64,000 nt of DNA from Nonomuraea glycinis (GTDB lineage: Bacteria > Actinomycetota > Actinomycetes > Streptosporangiales > Streptosporangiaceae). The first letter of the stretch is position 1. Every line of letters starts with the position of its first letter. The notes under the pieces were generated by a model. The model was not told the DNA's origin and did no database searches. It saw only the letters and a program-made list of their open reading frames with translations. Made by a program: the position numbers and the translations under genes. Positions 19,166-28,509 of the stretch are shown piece after piece. The stretch lies in NCBI RefSeq assembly GCF_014646515.1, contig NZ_BMNK01000006.1, positions 62,001-126,000 on the forward strand, read 5' to 3'.

Positions 19166-19290
19166 CCGTGCGGCCGGTTCGCTCGCCGCGCCCGGGCCGG
19201 GAGCGTTCCACCCGCGCCCGGTCCGCGGGGGCGGGCGGTGGCCGGCGGCGGGAGGCGTACAGGACAATGGTGTGCACAGGAGGGACAGGC

Positions 19291-19983
19291 GTGCGAACGG
19301 ATGAGATCGCCTCCGGCCTGGCCGGGGTCGAGAAGCGGATCGGTGAGGCGTGCCTGGCGGCGGGCCGCGACCGGGGTGAGGTGACCCTGATCGCCGTGAC
19401 CAAGACCTATCCGGCCGCCGACGTGCGACTGCTGGCCGGGCTCGGCGTGCGTGACGTGGGCGAGAACCGCGACCAGGAGGCCGCGCCCAAGGCGGCCGCG
19501 TGCGCGGACCTCCCGCTGACCTGGCACTTCGTGGGGCAACTGCAGACCAACAAGGTGCGTTCCGTGGTCGGTTACGCCGATCTGATCCACTCCGTCGACC
19601 GGGGCCGGCTGGTGGAGGCGATCAGCCGGGAGGCCGTCAGGCAGAGCAGGGAGATCGGGTGCCTGGTGCAGGTGGCGCTGGACGACGACCCGGGCAGGGG
19701 CGGCGTCAGGCCGGCGGACGTGCCGGCGGTGGCCGAGGCGATCGACGCCGCTCCCGGTCTGTGGCTGGGCGGGGTGATGGCGGTGGCGCCGCTGGGGGAG
19801 GACCCGGGCAAGGCGTTCGCGCGGCTGCGCGATGTGGCGCTGGGCGTACAGGAAGGCCACCCACGTGCCACGATGATTTCCGCGGGGATGAGCGTGGATC
19901 TGGCCGAAGCCGTCGCGCACGGCGCCACACATGTGCGTGTCGGTACGGCGTTGCTCGGCCGTCGAAAGCTCTTCGTCAGGTAA
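19291..19983 (+). CDS. YggS family pyridoxal phosphate homeostasis protein
   Basis: 230 residues, alanine-racemase-like TIM barrel of the YggS/PLPBP family, which binds PLP without a known catalytic activity and keeps PLP levels balanced. The PLP lysine lies in AVTKTYP near residue 37, followed by VGENRDQE; the late RVGTALLG closes the phosphate site. GTG 19291 has AGGAGGG 6 bases upstream. Location between ftsZ and sepF is conserved across Gram-positives. Confidence 0.93.
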   Translation: MRTDEIASGLAGVEKRIGEACLAAGRDRGEVTLIAVTKTYPAADVRLLAGLGVRDVGENRDQEAAPKAAACADLPLTWHFVGQLQTNKVRSVVGYADLIHSVDRGRLVEAISREAVRQSREIGCLVQVALDDDPGRGGVRPADVPAVAEAIDAAPGLWLGGVMAVAPLGEDPGKAFARLRDVALGVQEGHPRATMISAGMSVDLAEAVAHGATHVRVGTALLGRRKLFVR

Positions 19984-20122
19984 TGTCCCCTCAAGTGGGT
20001 CTTCAGGTCCACGGTCTGGTAGAGGTCGATCAGCGGTGAGCTCCAGGGGGGTACGGCTACCGCCTCGGACCCGGCTGACGAGTCCGAACGAGTGCGACCA
20101 TGAGCAGGAGGACGACGTAGCA

Positions 20123-20623
20123 ATGGCCGGCGCGATGCGCAAGATGGCGGTCTACCTCGGGCTCGTGGAGGACGACCGCTACGAGAGGTACGAGACCTAC
20201 ACGGATGAGTACGCCTACGACGACGATGTGCAGCGCACCGGCGAGGAGCGGTCCATAGCGGTCCAGGACCGCGAGGAAGAGGCCGATACGGGAGTGCCCG
20301 CGCCCAGGCCCGCCACGACCGTCCTGGAGCGCCGTACGACCGATCTGGCGCGCATCACCACCCTGCACCCCCGGACCTACAACGAGGCCCGGACGATCGG
20401 CGAGCACTTCCGTGACGGCACCCCCGTCATCATGAATCTGACCGAGATGGTCGACAGCGACGCGAAGCGGCTGGTCGATTTCGCGGCAGGTCTGGTCTTT
20501 GGCCTACATGGCAGCATTGAACGTGTTACGAACAAGGTGTTCCTGTTGTCCCCTGCCAATGTCGAGGTGACCGCTGAGGACAAGGCACGAATCGCGGAAC
20601 GCGGGTTCTTCAACCAGAGTTAG
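20123..20623 (+). CDS. sepF: Cell division protein SepF
   Basis: 166 residues. SepF anchors FtsZ to the membrane, replacing FtsA in actinobacteria. It starts MAGAMRKMAVYLGLVEDD, the amphipathic membrane-binding helix, then an acidic linker (~20-75), then the folded FtsZ-binding domain with MNLTEMVDSDAKRLVDFAAG. ATG 20123 has AGGAGG 11 bases upstream; nearer ATGs at 20135 and 20144 would trim the helix. Followed 80 bases later by the yggT gene. Confidence 0.96.
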   Translation: MAGAMRKMAVYLGLVEDDRYERYETYTDEYAYDDDVQRTGEERSIAVQDREEEADTGVPAPRPATTVLERRTTDLARITTLHPRTYNEARTIGEHFRDGTPVIMNLTEMVDSDAKRLVDFAAGLVFGLHGSIERVTNKVFLLSPANVEVTAEDKARIAERGFFNQS

Positions 20624-20703
20624 AGTCTCTGTATGACTACCGGACCCAACCAGGTCTCGCCGAGACCGGACGGGCACATCAGAAGTGGAGGCGCGGCCAG
20701 ACC

Positions 20704-20997
20704 GTGGGGATCGTAAGCCAGATCTTGGTCGTTGTCCTGTCGCTCTACCTGGTGCTGCTCATCGGCAGGATGATCTTCGAGACCGTCCAGGCGTTCGCAC
20801 GGCAGTGGCGACCCTCCGGGGTCGTGCTGGTGCTCGCCGAAGCCACATACACCGCAACCGACCCTCCCCTGAAGTTCCTCCGCCGTTTCATTCCCCCGCT
20901 CCGGTTGGGTACGGTGGCCTTTGACCTAAGCTTCACAGTCCTCTTCATCATCGTTCTGCTCTTGATCAACATCGCAGGAATGCTCGGCGGTAGGTGA
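20704..20997 (+). CDS. YggT family membrane protein
   Basis: 97 residues with two membrane helices (about 5-30 and 70-92) separated by the conserved amphipathic segment containing ATDPPLKFLRRFIPP, the YggT signature. The function is unsettled; it is consistently found between sepF and divIVA and may help organise the division or elongation machinery. GTG 20704 has GGAGG about 15 bases upstream. Confidence 0.93.
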   Translation: MGIVSQILVVVLSLYLVLLIGRMIFETVQAFARQWRPSGVVLVLAEATYTATDPPLKFLRRFIPPLRLGTVAFDLSFTVLFIIVLLLINIAGMLGGR

Positions 20998-21103
20998 TGG
21001 GGGCCACAGAGCACCGGTCATGATCCAACTCGTGTCCGCGCTGAAGTGATCGGGTTGACCGTCCCTCCGGACAGACTCCAAAGCGCGCCAAGGAGACCAA
21101 AAG

Positions 21104-21997
21104 ATGCCGCTGACGCCCGCTGATGTGCGGAACAAGCAATTCAGTACGACCCGGCTCAGGCCGGGCTACGACGAGGAAGAGGTCGATGCCTTCCTCGACG
21201 AAGTCGAGGCTGAGCTTGACCGCCTGATCCAAGAGAACGAAGAGCTCCGCGCGAAGCTGGCCGAGTGCCTGCGCGGCAAGGTGCCTGGTGGCATGAACAT
21301 GCCCATGGCGTCCGCGCCCGTCCAGGAGCAGCCCAAGCCTGAGATGATGGGGCCGCCGCCCCAGCAACAGCAGCAGCAGCCGGAGCCCATGCGGGCGCCC
21401 GAGCCGCAGCAGCAGCCGCAGCCGGTTCCGATGGCCATGAACATGCCTCCCGCCGAGGACAACATGGACACCGCCGCGCGCGTGCTCGCGCTCGCGCAGC
21501 AGACCGCCGACCAGGCGATCTCCGACGCCCGCCGGGAGGCGGACGAGACCGTGACCCGAGCCCGCCGCGAGGCCGACGAGATCCTGACCAAGGCTCGCCG
21601 TCAGGCCGAGCAGGTCATCGGCGACGCCCGCGCCCGCGCGGAGACGCTCGAGCGCGACGCGCAGGAGCGCCACCGTCAGGCCATGGGTTCCCTCGTCCAG
21701 ACCCGTGACGAGCTCGAGCGCAAGGTCGAGGAGCTGCGCAGCTTCGAGCGCGAATACCGCAGCCGCCTCAAGCTCTACCTGGAGAACCAGCTCGCCGAGC
21801 TGAACGTCTCCGCGGAAGGCAGCGGCGGGTTCCCCGTCATGTCGTCGGGTGCGCCCAGTGCCGCGGGCCCCGGTATGCAGCACGCCGTCCCCCAGGGTGG
21901 CCAGCAGCCTCTGCCCGGTGGTCCCAACCCGTTCGGCGGCGAGGCTCCGCAGGGTGTTTTCCCCGGCAGTGACGGTCCCCACAACGACCGCCGGTAA
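21104..21997 (+). CDS. divIVA: Polar growth protein DivIVA (Wag31-like)
   Basis: 297 residues. The N-terminal membrane-curvature domain is intact (MPLTPADVRNKQFSTTRLRP, then YDEEEVDAFLDEVEAELD), followed by a short coil, a Gln/Pro-rich linker (~83-115, poly-Q and PEPQQQPQP) and a long second coiled coil (~120-235). DivIVA marks hyphal tips and directs polar wall synthesis in actinomycetes. ATG 21104 has AAGGAGA 7 bases upstream. A TTGACC at 21055-21060 may belong to its own promoter, but no matching -10 was found. Confidence 0.96.
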   Translation: MPLTPADVRNKQFSTTRLRPGYDEEEVDAFLDEVEAELDRLIQENEELRAKLAECLRGKVPGGMNMPMASAPVQEQPKPEMMGPPPQQQQQQPEPMRAPEPQQQPQPVPMAMNMPPAEDNMDTAARVLALAQQTADQAISDARREADETVTRARREADEILTKARRQAEQVIGDARARAETLERDAQERHRQAMGSLVQTRDELERKVEELRSFEREYRSRLKLYLENQLAELNVSAEGSGGFPVMSSGAPSAAGPGMQHAVPQGGQQPLPGGPNPFGGEAPQGVFPGSDGPHNDRR

Positions 21998-22038
21998 GGT
22001 AGCGGGTCAGATAGACCCGTCACTCGAAAGAGCCCTTT

Positions 22039-24180
22039 GTGATCCTTATCAGTGCTGGTTTGGTGCTCACGGCGGTCATTCTGTTGATCGCGGGCTTCGT
22101 ACTGGCCAAGCCGTTCCTGATCATGTGGTCCATCGTGGTCAGCGTGCTGTCCGCGCTTTTCCTGGTGATCGGGGCACTGCTGCGGCGTCACGAGTTGTTT
22201 CCCGGTGGTGGGCAGGCCGCAGTGCCGGCCACCCCTCCTCCAGCGGGGCTCGTGCCACCCGGCGTGCCGTACAACCAGACCGGCCCGATGGGGGCGCAAG
22301 CGTCGCCGCAACCGTTCCAGCGGACGGCGACCCTGCCTTCACCCGGGCACTCACCCGTGCCCACGCGGGGGCCGTCTCCCGCACCGGCGTCCGGGCCGCA
22401 GCGCCCGCTGACGGCGAGCGGGATCTCCCCGGACGCGATCGTGCTGGTGATCCCAGGGCGCAAGCGCTACCACGTTCAGGGCTGCCGGCAGCTGATCGGG
22501 CGGGGTCAAGAAGAACTGACGTACGAAGAGGCGCGCGAGGAGGGCTTCACGCCCTGCACCGCGTGCCTGCCTGACGCCGCACTCGGCGGTCGGCAGCTAC
22601 CACCTGCCCCGGACCCCGAGCCGGCCGTCGCCACCGCGCACCAGGCCGAGCCGACGCGGGACCCGCAGTCGCCGGTCATGCCGCCAAGGCCCGAACCCAA
22701 GGCTGTCACCCCCACCTCGCCCCCCTCCCCGGCCCCTTCTACGGCCTCTACTCCTGCCTCGGCCCCTTCTTCATCCGAGGCCCCTTCCCCGGCCTCAGCT
22801 TCTTCCGCGGCCCCTTCTTCATCCGCGACCCCTTCCCCGGCATCGGCTTCTTCCTCGGCCGCCTCCTCCGCGACCGCCGAGGGCCCGACCGGCTGGTTCG
22901 GCCGGCCGGCCGCCTCTCCGGCCGCTGCGCCCACCCGTCCCGGGGGCGGCACGCCATCCGGGGCCGGTGGCAAGGGCGCGCGGCCCCCCTACGGGTCCGC
23001 CGGGCGCGAAGAGGCGGAGGCGGAGACCAAGCTCTCCCTGCCCCTCCCCGACGGCCACCGCACCCCCAGGCCGGACCGGCCCCAGCGGCCGGGCACCGGG
23101 TCAGAGCCGAAGGGCGGGCGACCCTCTGGCGGAGCTGAGCGCGGCGACTCCTCCGGCCACGGTGCGCAAGCCGAACGCCCCGCCGGCAGAGCTGAGCAGG
23201 CGGTCGGCAGCGGCGCTCAGGGCAAGAAGCCGGGTGGCGGCGGTAGTGCGCGGGGTGAGAAGCCCGTTGGTGAGCAGGCGGTGATGGCTGAGCCTGACAG
23301 CGACTCCACCGACCCCGACACCCGTCCCCAGCCTCGCGTCACGGCCTCCGGCGAACCGGTGTCCCAGGACGCCAAGCCGTCGGCGGAGTCGCGTCGTCCG
23401 GCATCGGGCGGCCCCGCCGGGCAGACCCGTTCCGGATCGGGTGACGCCCCTTCGTCGCTGCGATCGCGGTCGGGTGAGGGCAAGTCTCAGGGGAGTTCCG
23501 CCGGGGCCGACGAGGCTGAGGCGAAGTCGCCGCAGGGCGGCTCTGACCGGGGCCCGGCTTCGAGTGGTGCCGTGACGCCGGAGCGACCGGCGTCGTCGGC
23601 CGAGTCCGCCAAGTCCCGGACCCTGCCGACGCCCACCGGAGCGCCTGACAGGGCGACCGGGGGGAGGCCCGGTGCCGGCTCGGGGAGCCCGTCGAAGGCT
23701 CCGGGCGGCGAGCGGCCCACCGGTCCCAAGCCGGGCGGCGAGCGGCCTACCGGCTCCAAGGCGGGTGGTGAGCGGCCTACCGGCTCCAAGGCGGGTGGCG
23801 AGCAGCAGTCCGCCGGGGCGAAGTCCGGTGGCGAGGGTTCGGCCGATACCGCCGCTCATGGGCGGTCCGGCGGCTCTACCTCCAGCGGCTCTACTTCCGG
23901 TGCCTCCACCGCTGGCGGCTCTACCTCCGGTGCCTCCACCGCCGGTGCCTCAAAAGACCGTGGCGCGGCGTCCGGCGAGCCTGCCCCTGCTGGGGGGAAG
24001 AAGGCCGGCGGCGGCATGGTGAAGGTCATCATCGGCACCCGTCGCTACCACGGCACCGCCTGTCCGCTGATTCAGGGTGCTGGGGAGTCCGGGGTGGAGA
24101 GTATGACGCTGGCCAGGGCTGAGGCGGCGGGTCTGACGAGTTGTTCCGTCTGTCAGAACGAGCGGGAAACGGTGGGTTGA
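22039..24180 (+). CDS. Membrane protein with two separated YHxxxC...CxxC motifs and a ~480-residue disordered linker
   Basis: 713 residues; not recognised as a named family. Two membrane helices (about 2-24 and 28-50) are followed by a Pro-rich stretch, a compact motif near 142-177 (KRYHVQGCRQLI ... GFTPCTAC), a long low-complexity region of Ser/Ala/Pro/Gly and a second copy of the motif near 667-705 (RRYHGTACPLI ... GLTSCSVC). Each copy could bind one metal through His-Cys-Cys-Cys and resembles Ada-type zinc-binding segments; that is inference. The linker includes GGERPTGSKA-type repeats (23700-23815). GTG 22039 follows divIVA by 41 bases, so co-transcription is likely. Confidence 0.8.
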   Translation: MILISAGLVLTAVILLIAGFVLAKPFLIMWSIVVSVLSALFLVIGALLRRHELFPGGGQAAVPATPPPAGLVPPGVPYNQTGPMGAQASPQPFQRTATLPSPGHSPVPTRGPSPAPASGPQRPLTASGISPDAIVLVIPGRKRYHVQGCRQLIGRGQEELTYEEAREEGFTPCTACLPDAALGGRQLPPAPDPEPAVATAHQAEPTRDPQSPVMPPRPEPKAVTPTSPPSPAPSTASTPASAPSSSEAPSPASASSAAPSSSATPSPASASSSAASSATAEGPTGWFGRPAASPAAAPTRPGGGTPSGAGGKGARPPYGSAGREEAEAETKLSLPLPDGHRTPRPDRPQRPGTGSEPKGGRPSGGAERGDSSGHGAQAERPAGRAEQAVGSGAQGKKPGGGGSARGEKPVGEQAVMAEPDSDSTDPDTRPQPRVTASGEPVSQDAKPSAESRRPASGGPAGQTRSGSGDAPSSLRSRSGEGKSQGSSAGADEAEAKSPQGGSDRGPASSGAVTPERPASSAESAKSRTLPTPTGAPDRATGGRPGAGSGSPSKAPGGERPTGPKPGGERPTGSKAGGERPTGSKAGGEQQSAGAKSGGEGSADTAAHGRSGGSTSSGSTSGASTAGGSTSGASTAGASKDRGAASGEPAPAGGKKAGGGMVKVIIGTRRYHGTACPLIQGAGESGVESMTLARAEAAGLTSCSVCQNERETVG

Positions 24181-24397
24181 TCCGTTGCGGTCGCCGGTCG
24201 AGGGTGGCCGTAATCCCCTTGTCGGCGTCCGCTGCTTTCGTGGCATCGCTTGATCGCTGATCCGGGAGTCCTGGGTGGCGATTTACGCACTTAGCCCGGG
24301 TTTCAAGCATCGAGGCATATTTTTAGCCTGCTTGGGGTGGTTTTCGCTGTCGGAGATCTCCAGGGGGCGCAAGCGGCCGGCGGGACAGGATAGGGCC

Positions 24398-25033
24398 GTG
24401 AGACTGACCAAGTACGGGCATGCGTGCGTGCGGGTGGAGAAGGATTCCAGGGCGATCGTCATCGACCCCGGGGTGATGACGCCGGAGCCGGAGGCGCTGG
24501 CCGGTGTCGAGGCGGTTCTGATCACCCATGAGCACGTCGACCACTTCGAGGCCGAGCGGCTGTACGCGGCTGTGGCCGCCGACGCCGAGCTCGCCGTTTA
24601 CACCTGCTCCGGGGTGGCCCGGCGGCTGGAGGGGATTCGGGACCGGGTACGGGTGGTGGCCGACGGGGACGTCTTGACGGTCGCCGGGTTCGAGGTGGTG
24701 GGCGTCGGGGAGAAGCATCACCTCAGCCATCCCGACGCCGAGCCCGTGGACAACGTCGGGTTCCTCCTCGACGGTGAGGTGTTCCATCCCGGCGACGCGC
24801 TGCCGCTGGTCGACGTGCCGACCCTGCTGGTGCCGGGCCAGGCGCCGTGGCTGACGGTGCCCGATCTGATCGGCTACCTGCGCGAGATGGGGCCGCGCCG
24901 GGCGTACGCGATCCATGACGGTCTGCTCAACGAGTGGGGCTTGAAAGTGCTCGACAGCGTGCTGGCGAGCGAGGCCGGGCCGCTCGACGCCGACATCCGG
25001 CGGCTGTTGCCGGGCGAGAGCGTCGAGCTCTGA
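24398..25033 (+). CDS. MBL-fold metallo-hydrolase
   Basis: 211 residues. The protein begins VRLTKYGHACVRVE and carries THEHVDHF at 43-50, the HxHxDH metal site of the beta-lactamase fold; a later HPGDAL supplies a ligand. It is close to the UPF0173/UlaG-like hydrolases; the substrate is unknown. GTG 24398 is selected since the conserved fold starts there; the frame runs upstream to 24275 without similarity. It is convergent with ileS across a hairpin and a tandem repeat. Confidence 0.88.
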   Translation: MRLTKYGHACVRVEKDSRAIVIDPGVMTPEPEALAGVEAVLITHEHVDHFEAERLYAAVAADAELAVYTCSGVARRLEGIRDRVRVVADGDVLTVAGFEVVGVGEKHHLSHPDAEPVDNVGFLLDGEVFHPGDALPLVDVPTLLVPGQAPWLTVPDLIGYLREMGPRRAYAIHDGLLNEWGLKVLDSVLASEAGPLDADIRRLLPGESVEL

Positions 25034-25070
25034 GCCCGCCTGACGCCGCTGGGCGCGACGCGGTCGAGAG

Positions 25071-25124
25071 GCCGGTATCCGGCGTCTGCGGCTCTCAGGC
25101 AGGTACGCGCCGCCGGATACCGGC
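25071..25124. terminator. Perfect 14-bp inverted repeat after the MBL-fold gene
   Basis: GCCGGTATCCGGCG (25071-25084) and its exact reverse complement (25111-25124) flank a 26-base loop. It lies in the convergent gap and could act on both strands; no T-run is present. Confidence 0.5.
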
Positions 25125-25180
25125 GGAAGCGGCGGTGGATCGGGGGATCCCCGAGGTCGGCCGTCAGGCGGCGGCCGGCC

Positions 25181-25320
25181 CCCGGGGGTCAGGCGTCTCC
25201 CGGGGGTCGGGCGTCTCCCGGGGGTCGGGCGTCTCCCGGGGGTCGGGCGTCTCCCGGGGGTCGGGCGTCTCCCGGGGGTCGGGCGTCTCCCGGGGGTCGG
25301 GCGTCTCCCGGGGGTCAGGC
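25181..25320. repeat. 18-bp tandem repeat at the ileS 3' end
   Basis: Seven head-to-tail 18-bp units CCCGGGGGTCGGGCGTCT start at 25181 and run to 25306, then a partial eighth reaches 25320. The first unit and the partial one have A in place of a G. The last partial unit includes the ileS stop codon (25315-25317). Confidence 0.97.
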
Positions 25321-28300
25321 GCGGCGGAGCTGGAAGGTGAGGCCCAGGTCGGGGTCCGTGTGTGTCGGGAGGCCGGGCTGGTCGCCCTCCGTCAGTGACG
25401 ATGCCAGCACCTCGTCCCCGACCAGCTCGCCGCCCGTGCGCAGGGCCTGCGCCAGGTCGGGACCGGTGGCGGTCCACCACAGGTCGATGCGGTCGGTGAT
25501 GGCCAGGCCCGAAGACTTGCGGGCGTCCTGCACCAGGCGGATGACCTCGCGCAGCAGGCCCGCCCGGCGCAGCTCGTCGGTGAGCTCCAGGTCGAGCGCC
25601 ACCGTCTCGCCGGTGCCCGTGTCGATCGCGCCCGTCTCCACCGCCCAGCCGGAACGCGGCTGCTCGGTGACGATCACATCGTCGGAGCCGAGCGTGACCG
25701 GGCCGAGTTCGCCCGCCTCCACGGTGACGGACTCGCCGGAGCGCAGGGCGCGGGCCAGCGTGGTGGCGTCGGCGGCGCCCACGGCGGCGGCCACCAGCTT
25801 GGTCTGCGAGCCGAACCGCTTGCCGAGCGCCCGGAAATTGGGCTTGACGGTGTAGGAGACCAGGTCGGCACTGAAGCCCGACATGTCCTCCAGGACCTGG
25901 ACGTTCAGCTCGTCGGCGATGAGGTCGCGCAGCTCGCCGGGCAACGCCGGCCAGTCGTGCGCGCCGACCAGGGCGCGGCCGAGCGGCTGGCGGGTCTTGA
26001 CGCCGGAGGAGGCGCGGGCCGAGCGGCCCAGCTCCACCAGCCGCCGCACCAGCGCCATCTGCTGCGACAGCGCCGGGTCGAGCAGATCATCGCGCACGGC
26101 GGGCCAGGACGCCAGGTGCACCGAGGTGGGGGCGTCGGAGCCGCGCAGCACGTCCCACAGGTAGTCGGTGACGAACGGCGTGAAGGGCGCCATGAGCCGC
26201 GTCACCGTCTCCAGGCACTCGTACAGGGTGGCGAACGCCTCCGGCGACCCCTGCCAGAACCGGCGGCGCGAGCGGCGTACGTACCAGTTGGACAGGTCGT
26301 CGAGGAACTCGGCCAGCCTGCGTCCGGCCCGCTGGGTGTCGTACTCGTCCAGTGAGGCGGTGACGTCGGCGACCGTGCGGTGCAGCTCGGCCAGTGCCCA
26401 CCGGTCGAGCAGCGGGCGCTGCGCGGCCGGGGGCGCGTCGGCCAGCCGGGCGGGCGACCACGACTCGGCGCCCGCGTAGAGAGTGAAGAAGGAGGCGGTG
26501 TTCCAGTAGGTCAGCAGGACCTTGCGGACGATCTCCTCCAGCGCGCCGTGGCCGACCCGGCGGGCCGACCAGGGCGAGCCGCCGCAGGCCATGAACCAGC
26601 GCAGCGCGTCGGCGCCGTGCTCGTCCATCAGCGGCATCGGCTCCAGGATGTTGCCCAGGTGCTTGCTCATCTTGCGGCCGTCCTCGGCCAGGATGAGCCC
26701 GAGGCAGAGCACGTTCTCGTAGGAGGACTGGCCGAACACCAGCGTGCCGACGGCCATCAGCGAGTAGAACCAGCCGCGGGTCTGGTCGGTCGCCTCGCAG
26801 ATGAACTGCGCCGGGTAGAGGCCCTCGGGCTTGCCCGGCTGCCCCCACTGGGCGAACGGCATGGAGCCGGAGTCGTACCACGCGTCGATGACGTCGGGCA
26901 CCCGGCGGGCCTCGGCCGAGCAGGTCGGGCAGGGGAAGGCCACGTCGTCCACGAACGGGCGGTGCGGGTCGAGCGCCGACAGGTCCTCACCGGCCAGGGC
27001 GCCCAGCTCCGCCAAGGAGCCCACGCACGTCACGTGGGACTCGTCGGCCGAGCACACCCACAGCGGCAGCGGCGTGCCCCAGTAGCGCGAGCGCGACAGC
27101 GACCAGTCGACGTTGTTGCGCAGCCACTCGCCGAAGCGGCCCCACTTGATCGTGTCGGGGTACCAGTTGGTCGTGGCGTTCTCCGCCAGCATCTGCTCCT
27201 TGACCTCGGTGGTCCTGATGTACCAGGAGGGGAGCGCGTAGTAGAGCAGCGGCGTGTGGCAGCGCCAGCAGTGCGGGTAGCTGTGGTCGAAGTGGCCACC
27301 GCGGAACAGCAGGCCGCGGCCGCGCAGGTCCTCGGTGAGCGCCTCGTCGGCGTCCTTGAAGAACTGCCCGCCCACCATGGGCACGTCGTCGAGGAAGCGC
27401 CCGTCGGGGCCGATCGGGTTGATCACCGGCATGTCGTAGCGCCTGATGACGGCCAGGTCGTCGGCGCCGAACGCGGGCGCCTGGTGGACCAGGCCGGTGC
27501 CGTCCTCGACGGTGACGTACTCGCCGAGCACCACGTAGTGGGCGTCGGGGATGTCGACCAGGTCGAAGGGCCGCCGGTAGGTGGTGCGCTCCAGCTCACG
27601 GCCGGTGAGGCGAGCCACCTCGGTGACGTCCTCGCCGAGTACCGACAGCAGCGGCTCGGCCACCACCAGCACCTCGCCGCCGGCGGTGCGCGCGGCGACG
27701 TAGGTGACGTCGGGGTGCACGGCGACGGCGGTGTTGGAGACCAGCGTCCAGGGGGTGGTCGTCCAGATCAGCAGGGAGGCGTCCAGCTCGGCCAGCGGAC
27801 CGGAGGTCACCGGCATGCGGACGTACACCGACGGGCTGGACACGGTCTCGTAGCCGCCGGGCTGGCCCAGCTCGTGGTCCGACAGGCCGGTGCCGCAGCG
27901 CGGGCAGTAGGGCGTGATGCGGAAGTCGCGGAACAGCAGGCCCTTGTCGAAGACGACCTTGAGCGACCACCAGACGGCCTCGATGTAGGCCGGGTCCATG
28001 GTCCGGTACGCCGTCGACAGGTCGATCCAGTAGCCCATCCGCTCGGTGAGCTGCTCGAAGGCGTCGACGTGCCGCAGCACCGACGAGCGGCACTTGGCGT
28101 TGAACTCGGCGATGCCGTAGTCCTCGATGTCGCGCTTGCCGGTGAGGCCCAGCTCCTTCTCGACGCCGACCTCGACGGGCAGGCCGTGGCAGTCCCAGCC
28201 GGCCTTGCGGGGCACGCTGAAGCCGCGCATCGACTTGTAGCGCGGGAACAGGTCCTTGAAGACGCGGGCCTCGACGTGGTGGACGCCGGGCAGGCCGTTG

Positions 28301-28461
28301 GCGGTGGGCGGGCCCTCGTAGAAGACCCAGGACGGGTTGCCCTCGTTCTGCTCGATGGAGCGTTCGAAGATCTTCCCGTCCCGCCAGCGGTCCAGGACCT
28401 CGCGCTCGAGCGCGGGCAGGTCGACCTGCGCGGGAAGAGAGCGGAAAGATGGCGAAGACAT
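25315..28461 (-). CDS. ileS: Isoleucyl-tRNA synthetase with swapped GXHH signature
   Basis: 1048 residues, class I synthetase that charges tRNA-Ile. Start ATG 28461 has GGAGG 11-12 bases upstream; a GTG at 28479 is an alternative. The adenylation signature that is normally H-x-G-H reads G-V-H-H at residues 59-62 (28276-28287), followed by VEARVFKD; the second signature is KMSKH. WDCHGLPVE and the CP1 editing region follow the usual order, and a zinc-type CPRCGTGL is present. The GXHH form of type-2 IleRS is associated with very high mupirocin resistance. Expression is controlled by the T-box leader directly upstream. Confidence 0.97.
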   Translation of the reverse strand: MSSPSFRSLPAQVDLPALEREVLDRWRDGKIFERSIEQNEGNPSWVFYEGPPTANGLPGVHHVEARVFKDLFPRYKSMRGFSVPRKAGWDCHGLPVEVGVEKELGLTGKRDIEDYGIAEFNAKCRSSVLRHVDAFEQLTERMGYWIDLSTAYRTMDPAYIEAVWWSLKVVFDKGLLFRDFRITPYCPRCGTGLSDHELGQPGGYETVSSPSVYVRMPVTSGPLAELDASLLIWTTTPWTLVSNTAVAVHPDVTYVAARTAGGEVLVVAEPLLSVLGEDVTEVARLTGRELERTTYRRPFDLVDIPDAHYVVLGEYVTVEDGTGLVHQAPAFGADDLAVIRRYDMPVINPIGPDGRFLDDVPMVGGQFFKDADEALTEDLRGRGLLFRGGHFDHSYPHCWRCHTPLLYYALPSWYIRTTEVKEQMLAENATTNWYPDTIKWGRFGEWLRNNVDWSLSRSRYWGTPLPLWVCSADESHVTCVGSLAELGALAGEDLSALDPHRPFVDDVAFPCPTCSAEARRVPDVIDAWYDSGSMPFAQWGQPGKPEGLYPAQFICEATDQTRGWFYSLMAVGTLVFGQSSYENVLCLGLILAEDGRKMSKHLGNILEPMPLMDEHGADALRWFMACGGSPWSARRVGHGALEEIVRKVLLTYWNTASFFTLYAGAESWSPARLADAPPAAQRPLLDRWALAELHRTVADVTASLDEYDTQRAGRRLAEFLDDLSNWYVRRSRRRFWQGSPEAFATLYECLETVTRLMAPFTPFVTDYLWDVLRGSDAPTSVHLASWPAVRDDLLDPALSQQMALVRRLVELGRSARASSGVKTRQPLGRALVGAHDWPALPGELRDLIADELNVQVLEDMSGFSADLVSYTVKPNFRALGKRFGSQTKLVAAAVGAADATTLARALRSGESVTVEAGELGPVTLGSDDVIVTEQPRSGWAVETGAIDTGTGETVALDLELTDELRRAGLLREVIRLVQDARKSSGLAITDRIDLWWTATGPDLAQALRTGGELVGDEVLASSLTEGDQPGLPTHTDPDLGLTFQLRRA

Positions 28462-28509
28462 GTCGGGCGGGACCTCCACGCGTCACAGGCCGATAGACGG
28501 GCTTTGCGC

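Noticed and set aside
25181..25320. CRISPR array
   Set aside because: Units are contiguous 18-mers with no spacers and no cas genes nearby.
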